A stretch of DNA of 64,000 nucleotides, from positions 25,281,501 to 25,345,500 of the forward strand of contig NW_027488367.1 in the NCBI RefSeq assembly GCF_051014445.1, written 5' to 3'. Shown here one piece after another: positions 52,285-64,000 of the stretch (the first letter of the stretch is position 1; every line of letters starts with the position of its first letter). The notes below the pieces were generated by a model. The model ran no database searches. It had not been told where the DNA came from and worked only from the letters and a program-made list of their open reading frames with translations. Position numbers and translations under genes: made by a program. The stretch comes from Colletes latitarsis. Taxonomy: Eukaryota; Arthropoda; Insecta; Hymenoptera; Colletidae.

Positions 52285-55200
52285 TTAGAGGATAACGCAT
52301 GTTAGGTCTAGGTTAGGTCTGGGATTTTCACTCATCAGACTCATACTTTCGCATTCTTCACATACTTGTTGAACGGATCCTGGGTTTTTTCTGGTTTGGA
52401 CCACGTAGTAATGTGGGTCCACACTGAAACAATCAATTAAACCTGGTCTTGATAAATATTTTAGAGGATAACGCATTGTAGGTCTGGGATAGGTCTGGGA
52501 TTTGCCCTCATCAGACTCATACTTTCGCACACTTCACATACTCGTTGAACAGATCCTGGGTTTTTTCTGGTTTGGATCAAGTAGTAATGTGGTACCACAC
52601 TGAAACAGTCGATGAAACCTGGTTTCGATCAATATTTTAGAGGATAACGCAAGTTAAGTCTGGGATTGGTCTGGGATTTGACCTCATCAGACTCATACAT
52701 CTGCACACTTCACATACTCGTTGAACAGATCCTGGGTTATTTTCTGGTTTGGACCACATAGTAATGTGGTACCACACTGGAACAGTCGATTAAACCAGGT
52801 TTCGATCGATATTTTGGAGTATAACTCATGTTAGGTCTAGGTTAGGCCTGGGATTTTCATTTATCTGACTCATATTTACGCGTTTTTCACATACTTGTTG
52901 AACAGATCCTGGGTTTTTTCTGGTTTGGATCACGAAGTAGTGTGGTACCACACTGAAACAGTCCATTAAACCTGGTTTCGCTCAATATTTTAGAGGATAA
53001 GGCATGTTAGGTCTAGGTTAGGTCTGGGATTTGCTCTCATCAGCCTCATTCTTTCGCATATTTCTCATACTTGATGGCTAGATCCTGGGCTTTTTCTGGA
53101 TTGCATCACGTAGTAATGTAATACCACACTGAAACAGTCAATGAAACCTGGTTTCCATCAATATTTTAGAGGACAACGCAAGTTAGGTCTAGGTAAGGCC
53201 TGAGATTTTCACTGATCAGACTCATACTGTCGCATCCTTCACATACTTGTTGAACGGATCCTGGGTTTTTTCTGGTTTGGATCACGTAGTAATGTGGTAC
53301 CTCACTGAAACGGTCAATTAAACCTGGTTTCGATCAATATTTTAGAGGATAACGCAAGTTAGGTCTGGGATAGGCCTGGGATTTGCCCTCATCAGGCTCA
53401 TACTTTCGCAACCTTCACATACTCGTTTGACAGATCCTGGGTTATTTCCTGGTTTGGATCGCATAGTAATGTGGTACCACACTGAAACAGTCGATTAAAC
53501 CAGGTTTCGATCAATATTTTAGAGGATAACGCAAGTTAGGTCTGGGATAGGCCTGGGATTTGCCCTCATCAGGCTCATACTTTCGCGTTTTTCACATACT
53601 TGTTGAACAGATCATGGGTTTTTTCTGGTTTGGATCACGTAGTAGTGTGGGACCACACTGAAACATTCAATTAAACCTGATCTTGATAAATATTTGAGAG
53701 GATAACGCATGTTAGGTTTGGGTTAAGTCTAGGATTTGCCTTCATCAGGCTCATACTTTCGCATATTTCTCATACTTGATGGCTAGATTATGGGCTGTTT
53801 CTGGATTGTATCACGTAGTAATGTGGTACAACGCTGAAACAGTCGATTAAACCTGGTTTCGATCAATATTTTTGAGGATAACGCATATTAGGTCTAGGTT
53901 AGGCCGAGGATTTTCACTCATCAGACTCACACTTTCGCATTCTTCACATACTTGTTGAACGGATCCTGGGTTTTTACTGGTTTGGATCACGTAGTAATGT
54001 GGTACCACACTGAAACATTCAATTAAACCTGGTCTTGATAAATATTTTAGAGGATAACGCATGTTAGGTCTGGGTTAGGTCTAGGATTTGCCCTCATCAG
54101 GCTCATACTTTCGCATATTTCTCATACTTCATGGCTGGATCCTGGGCTATTTCTGGATTGGATCACGTAGTAATGTGGTACCACACTGAAACAGTCAATT
54201 AAACCTGGATTTGATGAATATTTTAGAGAATACTTCATGTTAGGCCAGACCTAACATGGTTAGGTCTAGGATTTGCCCTCATCAGGCTCATACTTTCGCG
54301 TTTTTCACATACTTGTTGAACAGATCCTGGGCTTTTTCTGGATTGCATCACGTAGTAATGAAGTACAACACTGAAACACTCAATTAAACCTGGTTTCCAT
54401 CACTATTATTGAGGATAACTCATGTTAGGTCTAGGTTAGGCCTGGGATTTTCACTCATCAGACTCATCCTTTCGCATTCTTCACATATTTGTTGAACGGA
54501 TCCTGGGCTATTTCAGGTTTGGATCACGTTGTAGTGTGGTACCACACTGAAACAGTCCATTAAACCTGGTTTGGATCAATATTTTAGAGGATAACGCATG
54601 TTAGGTCTAGGTTAGCCCTGGGATTTTCACTCATCAGACTCATACTTTCGCGTTTTTCACATACTTGTTGACCTGATCGAGAGTTTTTTCTGATTTGGAT
54701 CACGTAGTAAAGTGGTACCACATTGAAACAGTCCATTAAACCTGGTTTGGATCTATATTTTAGAGGATAACGCATGTTAGGTCTAGGTTAGCCCTGGGAT
54801 TATCACTCATCAGACTCATATTTTCGCATTCTTCACATACTTGTTGAACGGATCCTGGGTTTTTTCTGGTTTGGATCACGTAATAATGTGGTACCACACT
54901 GAAACAGTCCATTAAACCTGCTTGCGATCAATATTTTAGAGGATAACGCATGTTAGGTTTGGGTTAAGTCTAGGATTTGCCCTCATCAGGCTCATACTTT
55001 CGCATATTTCTCATACTTCATGGGTAGATCCTGGGCTTTTTCTGGATTGCATCACGTAGTAATGAAGTACAACACTGAAACAGTCAATTAAACCTGGTTT
55101 CCATCAATATCTTAGAGGACAACGCAAGTTAGGTCTGGGATAGGTCTTGGACTTGCCCTCATCAGACTCATACTTTCGCGTTTTTCACATACTTGTTGAA

Positions 55201-55287
55201 CAGATCCTGGGTTTTTTCAGGTTTGGATCATGTAGTAGTGTGGTACCACACTGAAACAGTCCATTAAACCTGGTTTGGATCAATATT
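52285..55287 (+). repeat. 3003-bp (17-monomer) higher-order repeat, unit C
   Basis: Near-identical to unit B. Private changes I noticed: GGGCTCTTTCTGG lies just before the unit (52032); inside the unit are AAGGCATG at about 52999, TTATTTCCTGG at about 53442 and CACTATTATTG at about 54400. No insert. Confidence 0.92.
54236..54258. repeat. Micro-inverted palindrome in unit C
   Basis: Same palindrome, exactly 3003 bp after the unit B copy. Confidence 0.85.
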
Positions 55288-58040
55288 TTAGAGGATAACG
55301 CATGTTAGGTCTAGGTTAGGTCTGGGATTTTCACTCATCAGACTCATACTTTCGCATTCTTCACATACTTGTTGAACGGATCCTGGGTTTTTTCTGGTTT
55401 GGACCACGTAGTAATGTGGGTCCACACTGAAACAATCAATTAAACCTGGTCTTGATAAATATTTTAGAGGATAACGCATTGTAGGTCTGGGATAGGTCTG
55501 GGATTTGCCCTCATCAGACTCATACTTTCGCACACTTCACATACTCGTTGAACAGATCCTGGGTTTTTTCTGGTTTGGATCAAGTAGTAATGTGGTACCA
55601 CACTGAAACAGTCGATGAAACCTGGTTTCGATCAATATTTTAGAGGATAACGCAAGTTAAGTCTGGGATTGGTCTGGGATTTGACCTCATCAGACTCATA
55701 CTTTCGCACACTTCACATACTCGTTGAACAGATCCTGGGTTATTTTCTGGTTTGGACCACACAGTAATGTGGTACCACACTGAAACAGTCGATTAAACCA
55801 GGTTTCGATCAATATATTTGAGGATAACGCATGTTAGGTCTAGGTTAGGCCTGGGATTTTCACTCATCAGGCTCATACTTTCGCATTCTTCACATACTTG
55901 TTGAACGGATCCTGGGTTTTTTCTGGTTTGGATCACGTAGTAATGTGGGACCACACTGAAACAGTCAACTAAACCTGGTTTCGATCAATATTTTAGAGAA
56001 TAATTCATGTTAGGTCTAGGTTAGGTCTGGGATTTGCTCTCATCAGGCTCATTCTTTCGCATATTTCTCATACTTGATGGCTAGATCCTGGGCTTTTTCT
56101 GGATTGCATCACGTAGTAATGAAGTACAACACTGAAACAGTCAATTAACCCTGGTTTCCATCAATATCTTAGAGGACAACGCAAGTTAGGTCTGGGATAG
56201 GTCTGGGATTTGCCCTCGTCAGGCTCATACTTTCGCATTCTTCACAAACTTGTTGAACTGATCCTGGGTTATTTTCTGGTTTGGACCACATAGTAATGTG
56301 GTACCACACTGGAACAGTCGATTAAACCAGGTTTCGATCGATATTTTAGAGTATAACTCATGTTAGGTCTAGGTTAGGCCTGGGATTTTCATTTATCTGA
56401 CTCATATTTACGCGTTTTTCACATACTTGTTGAACAGATCCTGGGTTTTTTCTGGTTTGGATCACGAAGTAGTGTGGTACCACACTGAAACAGTCCATTA
56501 AACCTGATTTCGCTCAATATTTTAGAGGATAACGCATGTTAGGTCTAGGTTAGGTCTGGGATTTGCTCTCATCAGGCTCATTCTTTCGCATATTTCTCAT
56601 ACTTGATGGCTAGATCCTGGGCTTTTTCTGGATTGCATCACGTAGTAATGTAGTACCACACTGAAACAGTCAATGAAACCTGGTTTCCATCAATATTTTA
56701 GAGGACAACGCAAGTTAGGTCTAGGTAAGGCCTGAGATTTTCACTGATCAGACTCATACTTTCGCATCCTTCACATACTTGTTGAACGGATCCTGGGTTT
56801 TTTCTGGTTTGGATCACGTAGTAATGTGGTACCTCACTGAAACGGTCAATTAAACCTGGTTTCGATCAATATTTTAGAGGACAACGCAAGTTAGGTCTGG
56901 GATAGGCCTGGGATTTGCCCTCATCAGGCTCATACTTTCGCACACTTCACATACTCGTTTGACAGATCCTGGGTTATTTTCTGGTTTGGATCGCATAGTA
57001 ATGTGGTACCACACTGAAACAGTCGATTAAACCAGGTTTCGATCAATATTTTAGAGGATAACGCAAGTTAGGTCTGGGATAGGCCTCGGATTTGCCCTCA
57101 TCAGGCTCATACTTTCGCGTTTTTCACATACTTGTTGAACAGATCATGGGTTTTTTCTGGTTTGGATCACGTAGTAGTGTGGGACCACACTGAAACATTC
57201 AATTAAACCTGATCTTGATAAATATTTGAGAGGATAACGCATGTTAGGTTTGGGTTAAGTCTAGGATTTGCCTTCATCAGGCTCATACTTTCGCATATTT
57301 CTCATACTTGATGGCTAGATCCTGGGCTGTTTCTGGATTGTATCACGTAGTAATGTGGTACCACGCTGAAACAGTCGATTAAACCTGGTTTCGATCAATA
57401 TTTTTGAGGATAACGCATATTAGGTCTAGGTTAGGCCGAGGATTTTCACTCATCAGACTCACACTTTCGCATTCTTCACATACTTGTTGAACGGATCCTG
57501 GGTTTTTACTGGTTTGGATCACGTAGTAATGTGGTACCACACTGAAACATTCAATTAAACCTGGTCTTGATAAATATTTTAGAGGATAACGCATGTTATG
57601 TCTGGGTTAGGTCTAGGATTTGCCCTCATCAGGCTCATACTTTCGCATATTTCTCATACTTCATGGCTGGATCCTGGGCCATTTCTGGATTGGATCACGT
57701 AGTAATGTGGTACCACACTGAAACAGTCAATTAAACCTGGATTTGATGAATATTTTAGAGAATACTTCATGTTAGGCCAGACCTAACATGGTTAGGTCTA
57801 GGATTTGCCCTCATCAGGCTCATACTTTCGCGTTTTTCACATACTTGTTGAACAGATCCTGGGCTTTTTCTGGATTGCATCACGTAGTAATGAAGTACAA
57901 CACTGAAACACTCAATTAAACCTGGTTTCCATCAATATTATTGAGGATAACGCATGTTAGGTCTAGGTTAGGCCTGGGATTTTCACTCATCAGACTCATC
58001 CTTTCGCATTCTTCACATATTTGTTGAACGGATCCTGGGC
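55288..58040 (+). repeat. 20-monomer relative of the 3003-bp repeat, unit D
   Basis: It follows unit C in phase for about 390 bp, then has three extra monomers (529 bp, about 55690-56345), then resumes the same order. The distance between two shared landmarks is 2091 bp here and 1562 bp in A-C. It lacks several changes common to A-C: GCTAGATCCTGGG instead of GCTAGATTATGGG, GTACCACGCTG instead of GTACAACGCTG, CGCACACTTC instead of CGCAACCTTC. It leaves the pattern at about 58040. Confidence 0.85.
57768..57790. repeat. Micro-inverted palindrome in unit D
   Basis: Same palindrome, 3532 bp after the unit C copy, reflecting the three extra monomers of unit D. Confidence 0.85.
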
Positions 58041-59505
58041 TATTTCTGGATTGGATCACGTAGTAATGTGGTACCACACTGAAACATTCAATTAAACCTG
58101 ATCTTGATAAATATTTGAGAGGATAACGCATGTTAGGTTTGGGTTAAGTCTAGGATTTGCCTTCATCAGGCTCATACTTTCGCATATTTCTCATACTTGA
58201 TGGCTAGATCCTGGGCTGTTTCTGGATTGTATCACGTAGTAATGTGGTACCACGCTGAAACAGTCAATTAAACCTTGTTTCGATCAGTATTTTAGAGGAT
58301 AACGCAAGATAAGTCTGGGATAGGTCTGGGATTTGACCTCATCAGACTCATACTTTCGCGTTTTTCACATACTTGTTGAACAGATCCTGGGTTTTTTCTG
58401 GTTTGGATCACGTAGTAGTGTGGTACCACACTGAAACAGTCCATTAAACCTGCTTGCGATCAATATTTTAGAGGATAACGCATGTTAGGTCTGGGTTAGG
58501 TCTAGGATTTGCCCTCATCAGGCTCATTCTTTCGCATATTTCTCAAACTTGATGGCTAGATCCTGGGCTTTTTCTGGATTGCATCACGTAGTAATGTGGT
58601 ACCACACTGAAACATTCAATTAAACCTGGTCTTGAAAAATATTTTAGAGGATAACGCATGTTAGGTCTGGGTTAGGTCTAGGATTTGCCCTCATCAGGCT
58701 CATTCTTTCGCATATTTCTCATACTTCATGGCTAGATCCTTTGCTTTTTCTGGATTGTATCACGTAGTAATGAAGTATAACACTGAAACAGTCCATTAAA
58801 CCTGGTTTCCATCAATATCTTAGAGGACAACGCAAGTTAGGTCTGGGATAGGTCTTGGACTTGCCCTCACCAGACTCATACTTTCACACACTTCACATAC
58901 TCCTTGAACAGATCCTGGGTTATTTTCTGGTTTGGATCACGTAGTAATGTGGTACCACACTGAAACAGTCGATTAAACCTGGTTTCGATCAATATTTTAG
59001 AGAATAATTCATGTTAGGTCTAGGTTAGGTCTGGGATTTGCTCTCATCAGGCTCATACTTTCGCATTCTTCACATACTTGTTGGACGGATCCTGGGTTTT
59101 TTCTGGTTTGGAACCCGTAGTAATGTGGGACCACACTGAAACAATAAATTGAACCTGGTCTTGATAAATATTTTAGAGGATAACGCATGTTAGGTCTGGG
59201 TTAGGTCTAGGATTTGCCCTCATCAGGCTCATACTCTCGCATATTTCTCATACTTGATGGCTAGCTCCTGGGCTTTTTCTGGATTGCATCACGTAGTAAT
59301 ATAATACCACACTGAAACAGTCAATGAAACCTGGTTTCCATCACTATTTTAGAGGACAACGCAAGTTAGGTCTAGCTAAGGCCTGAGATTTTCACTGATC
59401 AGACTCATACTTTCGCATTCTTCACATACTTGTTGAACGGATCCTGGGTTTTTTCTGGTTTGGATCACGTAGTAATGAAGTACAACACTGAAACTGTCAA
59501 TTAAA
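58041..59505 (+). repeat. Mixed satellite monomers
   Basis: The CTGATCTTGATAAATATTTGAG and following subfamily 1 monomer repeat 57195-57370. From about 59000 the sequence is the GGACGG marker module (59083), also present at 19924, 23801, 29090 and 61906. No gene or insert. Confidence 0.74.
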
Positions 59506-62500
59506 CCTGGTTTCCATCAATATCTTAGAGGACAACGCAAGTTAGGTCTGGGATATGTCTGGGATTTGCCCTCATCAGGCTCATACTTTCGCGTTTTTCA
59601 CATACTTGTTGAACAGATCCTGGGTCTTTTCAGGTTTGGATCACGTAGTAATGTGGTACCACACTGAAACAGTCGATTAAACCTGGTTTCGATCAATATT
59701 TTAGAGGATAACGCAAGTTAAGTCTGGGATTGGTCTGGGATTTGACCTCATCAAACTCATACCTTCGCACACATCACATACTCGTTGAACAGATCCTGGG
59801 TTATTTTCTGGTTTGGATCACATAGTAATGTGGTACCACACTGAAACAGTCGATTAAACCAGGTTTCGATCAATATTTTTGAGGATAACGCATGTTAGGT
59901 CTAGGTTAGGCCTGGGATTTTCACTCATCAGACTCATACTTTCGCATTCTTCACATACTTGTAGAACGGATCCTGGGTTTTTTCTGGTTTGGATCACGTA
60001 GTAATGTGGGACCACACTGAAACAGTCAATTAAACCTGGTTTCGATCAATATTTTAGAGAATAATTCATGTTAGGTCTAGGTTAGGTCTGGGATTTGCCC
60101 TCATCAGGCTCATACTTTCGCACACTTCACATACTCCTTGAACAGATCCTGGGTTATTTTCTGGGTTTGGATCACATAGTAATGTGGTACCACACTGAAA
60201 CAGTCGATTAAACCAGGTTTCGATCAATATTTTAGAGGATAACGCATGTTAGGTCTAGGTTAGCCCTGGGATTTTCACTCATCAGACTCATACTTTCGCA
60301 TTCTTCACATACTTGTAGAACGGAACCTGGGTTTTTTCTGGTTTGGATCACGTAGTAATGTGGGACCACACTGAAACAGTCAATTAAACCTGGTTTCGAT
60401 CAATATTTTAGAGAATAATTCATGTTAGGTCTAGGTTAGGTCTGGGATTTGCCCTCATCAGGCTCATACTTTCGCACACTTCACATACTCCTTGAACAGA
60501 TCCTGGGTTATTTTCTGGGTTTGGATCACATAGTAATGTGGTACCACACTGAAACAGTCGATTAAACCAGGTTTCGATCAATATTTTAGAGGATAACGCA
60601 TGTTAGGTCTAGGTTAGCCCTGGGATTTTCACTCATCAGACTCATACTTTCGCATTCTTCACATACTTGTAGAACGGAACCTGGGTTTTTTCTGGTTTGG
60701 ATCACGTAGTAATGTGGTACCACACTGAAACAGTCAATTAAACCTGGTTTCGATCAATATTTTAGAGAATAATTCATGTTAGGTATAGGTTAGGTCTGGG
60801 ATTTGCTCTCATCAGGCTCTTTCTTTCGCATATTTCTCATACATGTTGAACAGATACTGGGTTTTTTCTTGTTTGGAACCCGTAGTAATGTGGGACCACA
60901 CTGAAACAATAAATTAAACCTGGTCTTGATAAATATTTTAGAGGATAACGCATGTTAGGTCAGGGTTAGGTCTAGGATTTGCCCTCATTAGGCTCATACT
61001 TTCGCATATTTCTCATACTTCATAGCTAGATCCTGGGCTGTTTCTGGATTGTATCACGTAGTAATGTGGTACCTCGCTGAAACAGTCAATTAAACCTGGT
61101 TTCGATCAATATTTTAGAGGATAACGCAAGTTAGGTCTGGGATAGGTCTGGGATTTGACCTCATCAGGCTCATACTTTCGCACACTTCACATACCCGTTG
61201 AACAGATCCTGGGTTATTTTCTGGGTTGGATCAGATAGTAATGTGGTACCACACTGAAACAGTCGATTAAACCAGGTTTCGATCAATATTTTAGAGGATG
61301 ACGCATGTTAGGTCTAGGTTAGGCCTGGGATTTTCACTCATCAGACTCATACTTTCGCATTCTTCACATACTTGTTGAACAGATCCTGGGGTTTTTCTGG
61401 TTTGGATCACATAGTAATGTGGTACCACACTGATACAGTCGATTAAACCAGGTTTCGATCAATATTTTAGAGTATAACTCATGTTAGGTCTAGGTTAGGC
61501 CTGGGATTTTCATTTATCAGACTCATACTTTCACACACTTCACATACTCCTTGAACAGATCCTGGGTTATTTTCTGGGTTGGATCAGATAGTAATGTGGT
61601 ACCACACTGAAACAGTCGATTAAACCAGGTTTCGATCAATATTTTAGAGGATGACGCATGTTAGGTCTAGGTTAGGCCTGGGATTTTCACTCATCAGACT
61701 CATACTTTCGCATTCTTCACATACTTGTTGAACGGAGCCTGGGTTTTTTCTGGTTTGGATCACGTAGTAATGTGGGACCACACTGAAACGGTCAATTAAA
61801 CCTGGTTTCGATCAATATTTTAGAGAATAATTCATGTTAGGTCTAGGTTAGGTCTGGGATTTGCTCTCATCAGGCTCATACTTTCGCATTCTTCACATAC
61901 TTGTTGGACGGATCCTGGGTTTTTTCTGGTTTGGAACCCGTAGTAATGTGGGACCACACTGAAACAATAAATTGAACCTGGTCTTGATAAATATTTTAGA
62001 GGATAACGCATGTTAGGTCTGGGTTAGGTCTAGGATTTGCCCTCATCAGGCTCATACTCTCGCATATTTCTCATACTTGATGGCTAGCTCCTGGGCTTTT
62101 TCTGGATTGCATCACGTAGTAATATAATACCACACTGAAACAGTCAATGAAACCTGGTTTCCATCACTATTTTAGAGGACAACGCAAGTTAGGTCTAGCT
62201 AAGGCCTGAGATTTTCACTGATCAGACTCATACTTTCGCATTCTTCACATACTTGTTGAACGGATCCTGGGTTTTTTCTGGTTTGGATCACGTAGTAATG
62301 AAGTACAACACTGAAACTGTCAATTAAACCTGGTTTCCATCAATATCTTAGAGGACAACGCAAGTTAGGTCTGGGATATGTCTGGGATTTGCCCTCATCA
62401 GGCTCATACTTTCGCGTTTTTCACATACTTGTTGAACAGATCCTGGGTCTTTTCAGGTTTGGATCACGTAGTAATGTGGTACCACACTGAAACAGTCGAT

Positions 62501-63553
62501 TAAACCTGGTTTCGATCAATATTTTAGAGGATAACGCAAGTTAAGTCTGGGATTGGTCTGGGATTTGACCTCATCAAACTCATACCTTCGCACACATCAC
62601 ATACTCGTTGAACAGATCCTGGGTTATTTTCTGGTTTGGATCACATAGTAATGTGGTACCACACTGAAACAGTCGATTAAACCAGGTTTCGATCAATATT
62701 TTTGAGGATAACGCATGTTAGGTCTAGGTTAGGCCTGGGATTTTCACTCATCAGACTCATACTTTCGCATTCTTCACATACTTGTAGAACGGATCCTGGG
62801 TTTTTTCTGGTTTGGATCACGTAGTAATGTGGGACCACACTGAAACAGTCAATTAAACCTGGTTTCGATCAATATTTTAGAGAATAATTCATGTTAGGTC
62901 TAGGTTAGGTCTGGGATTTGCCCTCATCAGGCCCATACTTTCGCACACTTCACATACTCCTTGAACAGATCCTGGGTTATTTTCTGGGTTTGGATCACAT
63001 AGTAATGTGGTACCACACTGAAACAGTCGATTAAACCAGGTTTCGATCAATATTTTAGAGGATAACGCATGTTAGGTCTAGGTTAGCCCTGGGATTTTCA
63101 CTCATCAGACTCATACTTTCGCATTCTTCACATACTTGTAGAACGGAACCTGGGTTTTTTCTGGTTTGGATCACGTAGTAATGTGGTACCACACTGAAAC
63201 AGTCAATTAAACCTGGTTTCGATCAATATTTTAGAGAATAATTCATGTTAGGTATAGGTTAGGTCTGGGATTTGCTCTCATCAGGCTCTTTCTTTCGCAT
63301 ATTTCTCATACATGTTGAACAGATACTGGGTTTTTTCTTGTTTGGAACCCGTAGTAATGTGGGACCACACTGAAACAATAAATTAAACCTGGTCTTGATA
63401 AATATTTGAGAGGATAACGCATGTTATGTCAGGGTTAGGTCTAGGATTTGCCCTCATTAGGCTCATACTTTCGCATATTTCTCATACTTCATAGCTAGAT
63501 CCTGGGCTGTTTCTGGATTGTATCACGTAGTAATGTGGTACCTCGCTGAAACA
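59506..63553 (+). repeat. Long block shared with 26.7-30.4 kb, copy 2
   Basis: It matches 26690-30383 (offset 32816, then 33170 after a two-monomer difference). It also contains a tandem duplication: the module starting at 59083 starts again at 61906 (2823 bp, 16 monomers). The ACATGTTGAACAG marker is 1758 bp into the first and 1404 bp into the second, so the second lacks two monomers. Confidence 0.83.
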
Positions 63554-64000
63554 TTCAATTAAACCTGGTCTTGATAAATATTTTAGAGGATAACGCATGT
63601 TAGGTCTGGGTTAGGTCTAGGATTTGCCCTCATCAGGCTCATACTTTCGCATATTTCTCATACTTCATGGCTGGATCCTGGGCTATTTCTGGATTGGATC
63701 ACGTAGTAATGTGGTACCACGCTGAAACAGTCAATTAAACCTGGTTTCGATCAATATTTTAGAGGATAACGCAAGTTAGGTCTGGCATAGGTCTGGGATT
63801 CGCCCTCATCAGACTCATACTTTCGCGTTTTTCACATACTTGTTGACCTGATCGAGGGTTTTTTCTGCTTTGGATCACGTAGTAAAGTGGTACCACATTG
63901 AAACAGTCCATTAAACCTGGTTTGGATCAATATTTTAGAGGATAACGCATGTTAGGTCTAGGTTAGCCCTGGGATTATCACTCATCAGACTCATATTTTC
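63554..64000 (+). repeat. Satellite monomers at the window end
   Basis: About 2.5 monomers matching the 43.78-44.0 kb and 44.65-44.94 kb segments, including the empty target word GTCTGGCATAGG (about 63780) and the GTTGACCTGATCG monomer. The array runs off the window without a boundary. Confidence 0.75.

Larger units (their letters stand above)
1..64000 (+). repeat. Tandem satellite DNA array, about 176-bp monomer
   Basis: The recurring start motif TCATCAG.CTCATACTTTCGC is found at 1, 177, 353, 530 and 706 and then throughout the window, giving a 176-177 bp period and about 360 monomers, all in one orientation. Conserved landmarks in each monomer are, in order: CTTTCGC, a TCCTGGG run followed by a T-rich tract, a GGAT..C.TAGTA segment, the GTGGTACCAC dyad, GAAACAGTC, ATTAAACC, ATCAATATTTTAGAG and the GTTAGGTCT pair. 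The only interruptions are two retroposed inserts. No gene is embedded. Function is not visible; centromeric, pericentromeric, subtelomeric or W/Y-type heterochromatin are all possible. The family is not one I can name. Confidence 0.97.

Noticed and set aside
1..64000. CRISPR array
   Set aside because: Repeats are 176 bp and contiguous with no unique spacers of 25-45 bp; the palindrome is part of a satellite monomer.
1..64000. True telomeric repeat tract
   Set aside because: TTAGG occurs twice per monomer, 11 bp apart, never as a head-to-tail pentamer run.

Overview
The window is a eukaryotic satellite DNA array. From base 1 to base 64000 it is built from tandem head-to-tail monomers of about 176-177 bp (roughly 360 of them), all in the same orientation. 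I found no gene, rRNA, tRNA, CRISPR array or bacterial-type element. Every open reading frame I examined is an in-frame passage through the satellite or through a GC-rich insert. The organism cannot be named from this. A long monomeric satellite with higher-order repeats points to a centromeric, pericentromeric, subtelomeric or sex-chromosome heterochromatin block of an animal or other eukaryote. The monomer carries two TTAGG motifs (the canonical insect telomere pentamer) and the inserts are poly-A retroposons, so an arthropod is a plausible but unproven guess.

Each monomer has a variable 5' part (five recurrent subfamilies, seen in a row at 1-881), a central dyad TGTGGTACCACA (a perfect 16-bp palindrome in some variants), a conserved segment around GAAACAGTC.ATTAAACC, an AT-rich segment around ATCAATATTTTAGAG, and a terminal 11-bp direct repeat of GTTAGGTCTWG type.

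The only non-satellite DNA is a 240-bp GC-rich element present twice (2801-3040 and 5696-5935). It ends in a 17-nt A tract, is flanked by a 12-bp target-site duplication (extendable to 14 bp), and has an intact empty site in other monomers (for example 141-176). It folds into several strong hairpins and has no recognisable tRNA promoter. Both copies sit at the same site and differ at one base that I can see, so one insertion was copied when the satellite block around it was duplicated.

Layout: 1-6506 is a large tandem duplication (3952-bp unit, then a shortened unit) containing the two inserts. 6507-11700 holds 5-, 13- and 20-monomer duplications. 11700-13379 is mixed monomers. 13380-17223 is an 11/12-monomer tandem duplication. 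17224-19680 is mixed monomers followed by a trimer/tetramer repeat. 19681-30383 is shuffled modules, including a block copied again at 59506-63553. 30384-46239 is modules shared between the 30-33, 35-40 and 41-46 kb parts. 46240-55700 is a clean higher-order repeat of 3003 bp (17 monomers), and 55288-58040 is its 20-monomer relative. 58041-64000 is mixed monomers plus the second copy of the 26.7-30.4 kb block. Length differences between copies are nearly always whole numbers of monomers (352, 354, 529, 705 bp), the signature of unequal exchange or similar recombination in register.

All matches were found by reading, without alignment software. Block edges are good to a few tens of bases, and statements about near identity are by eye.
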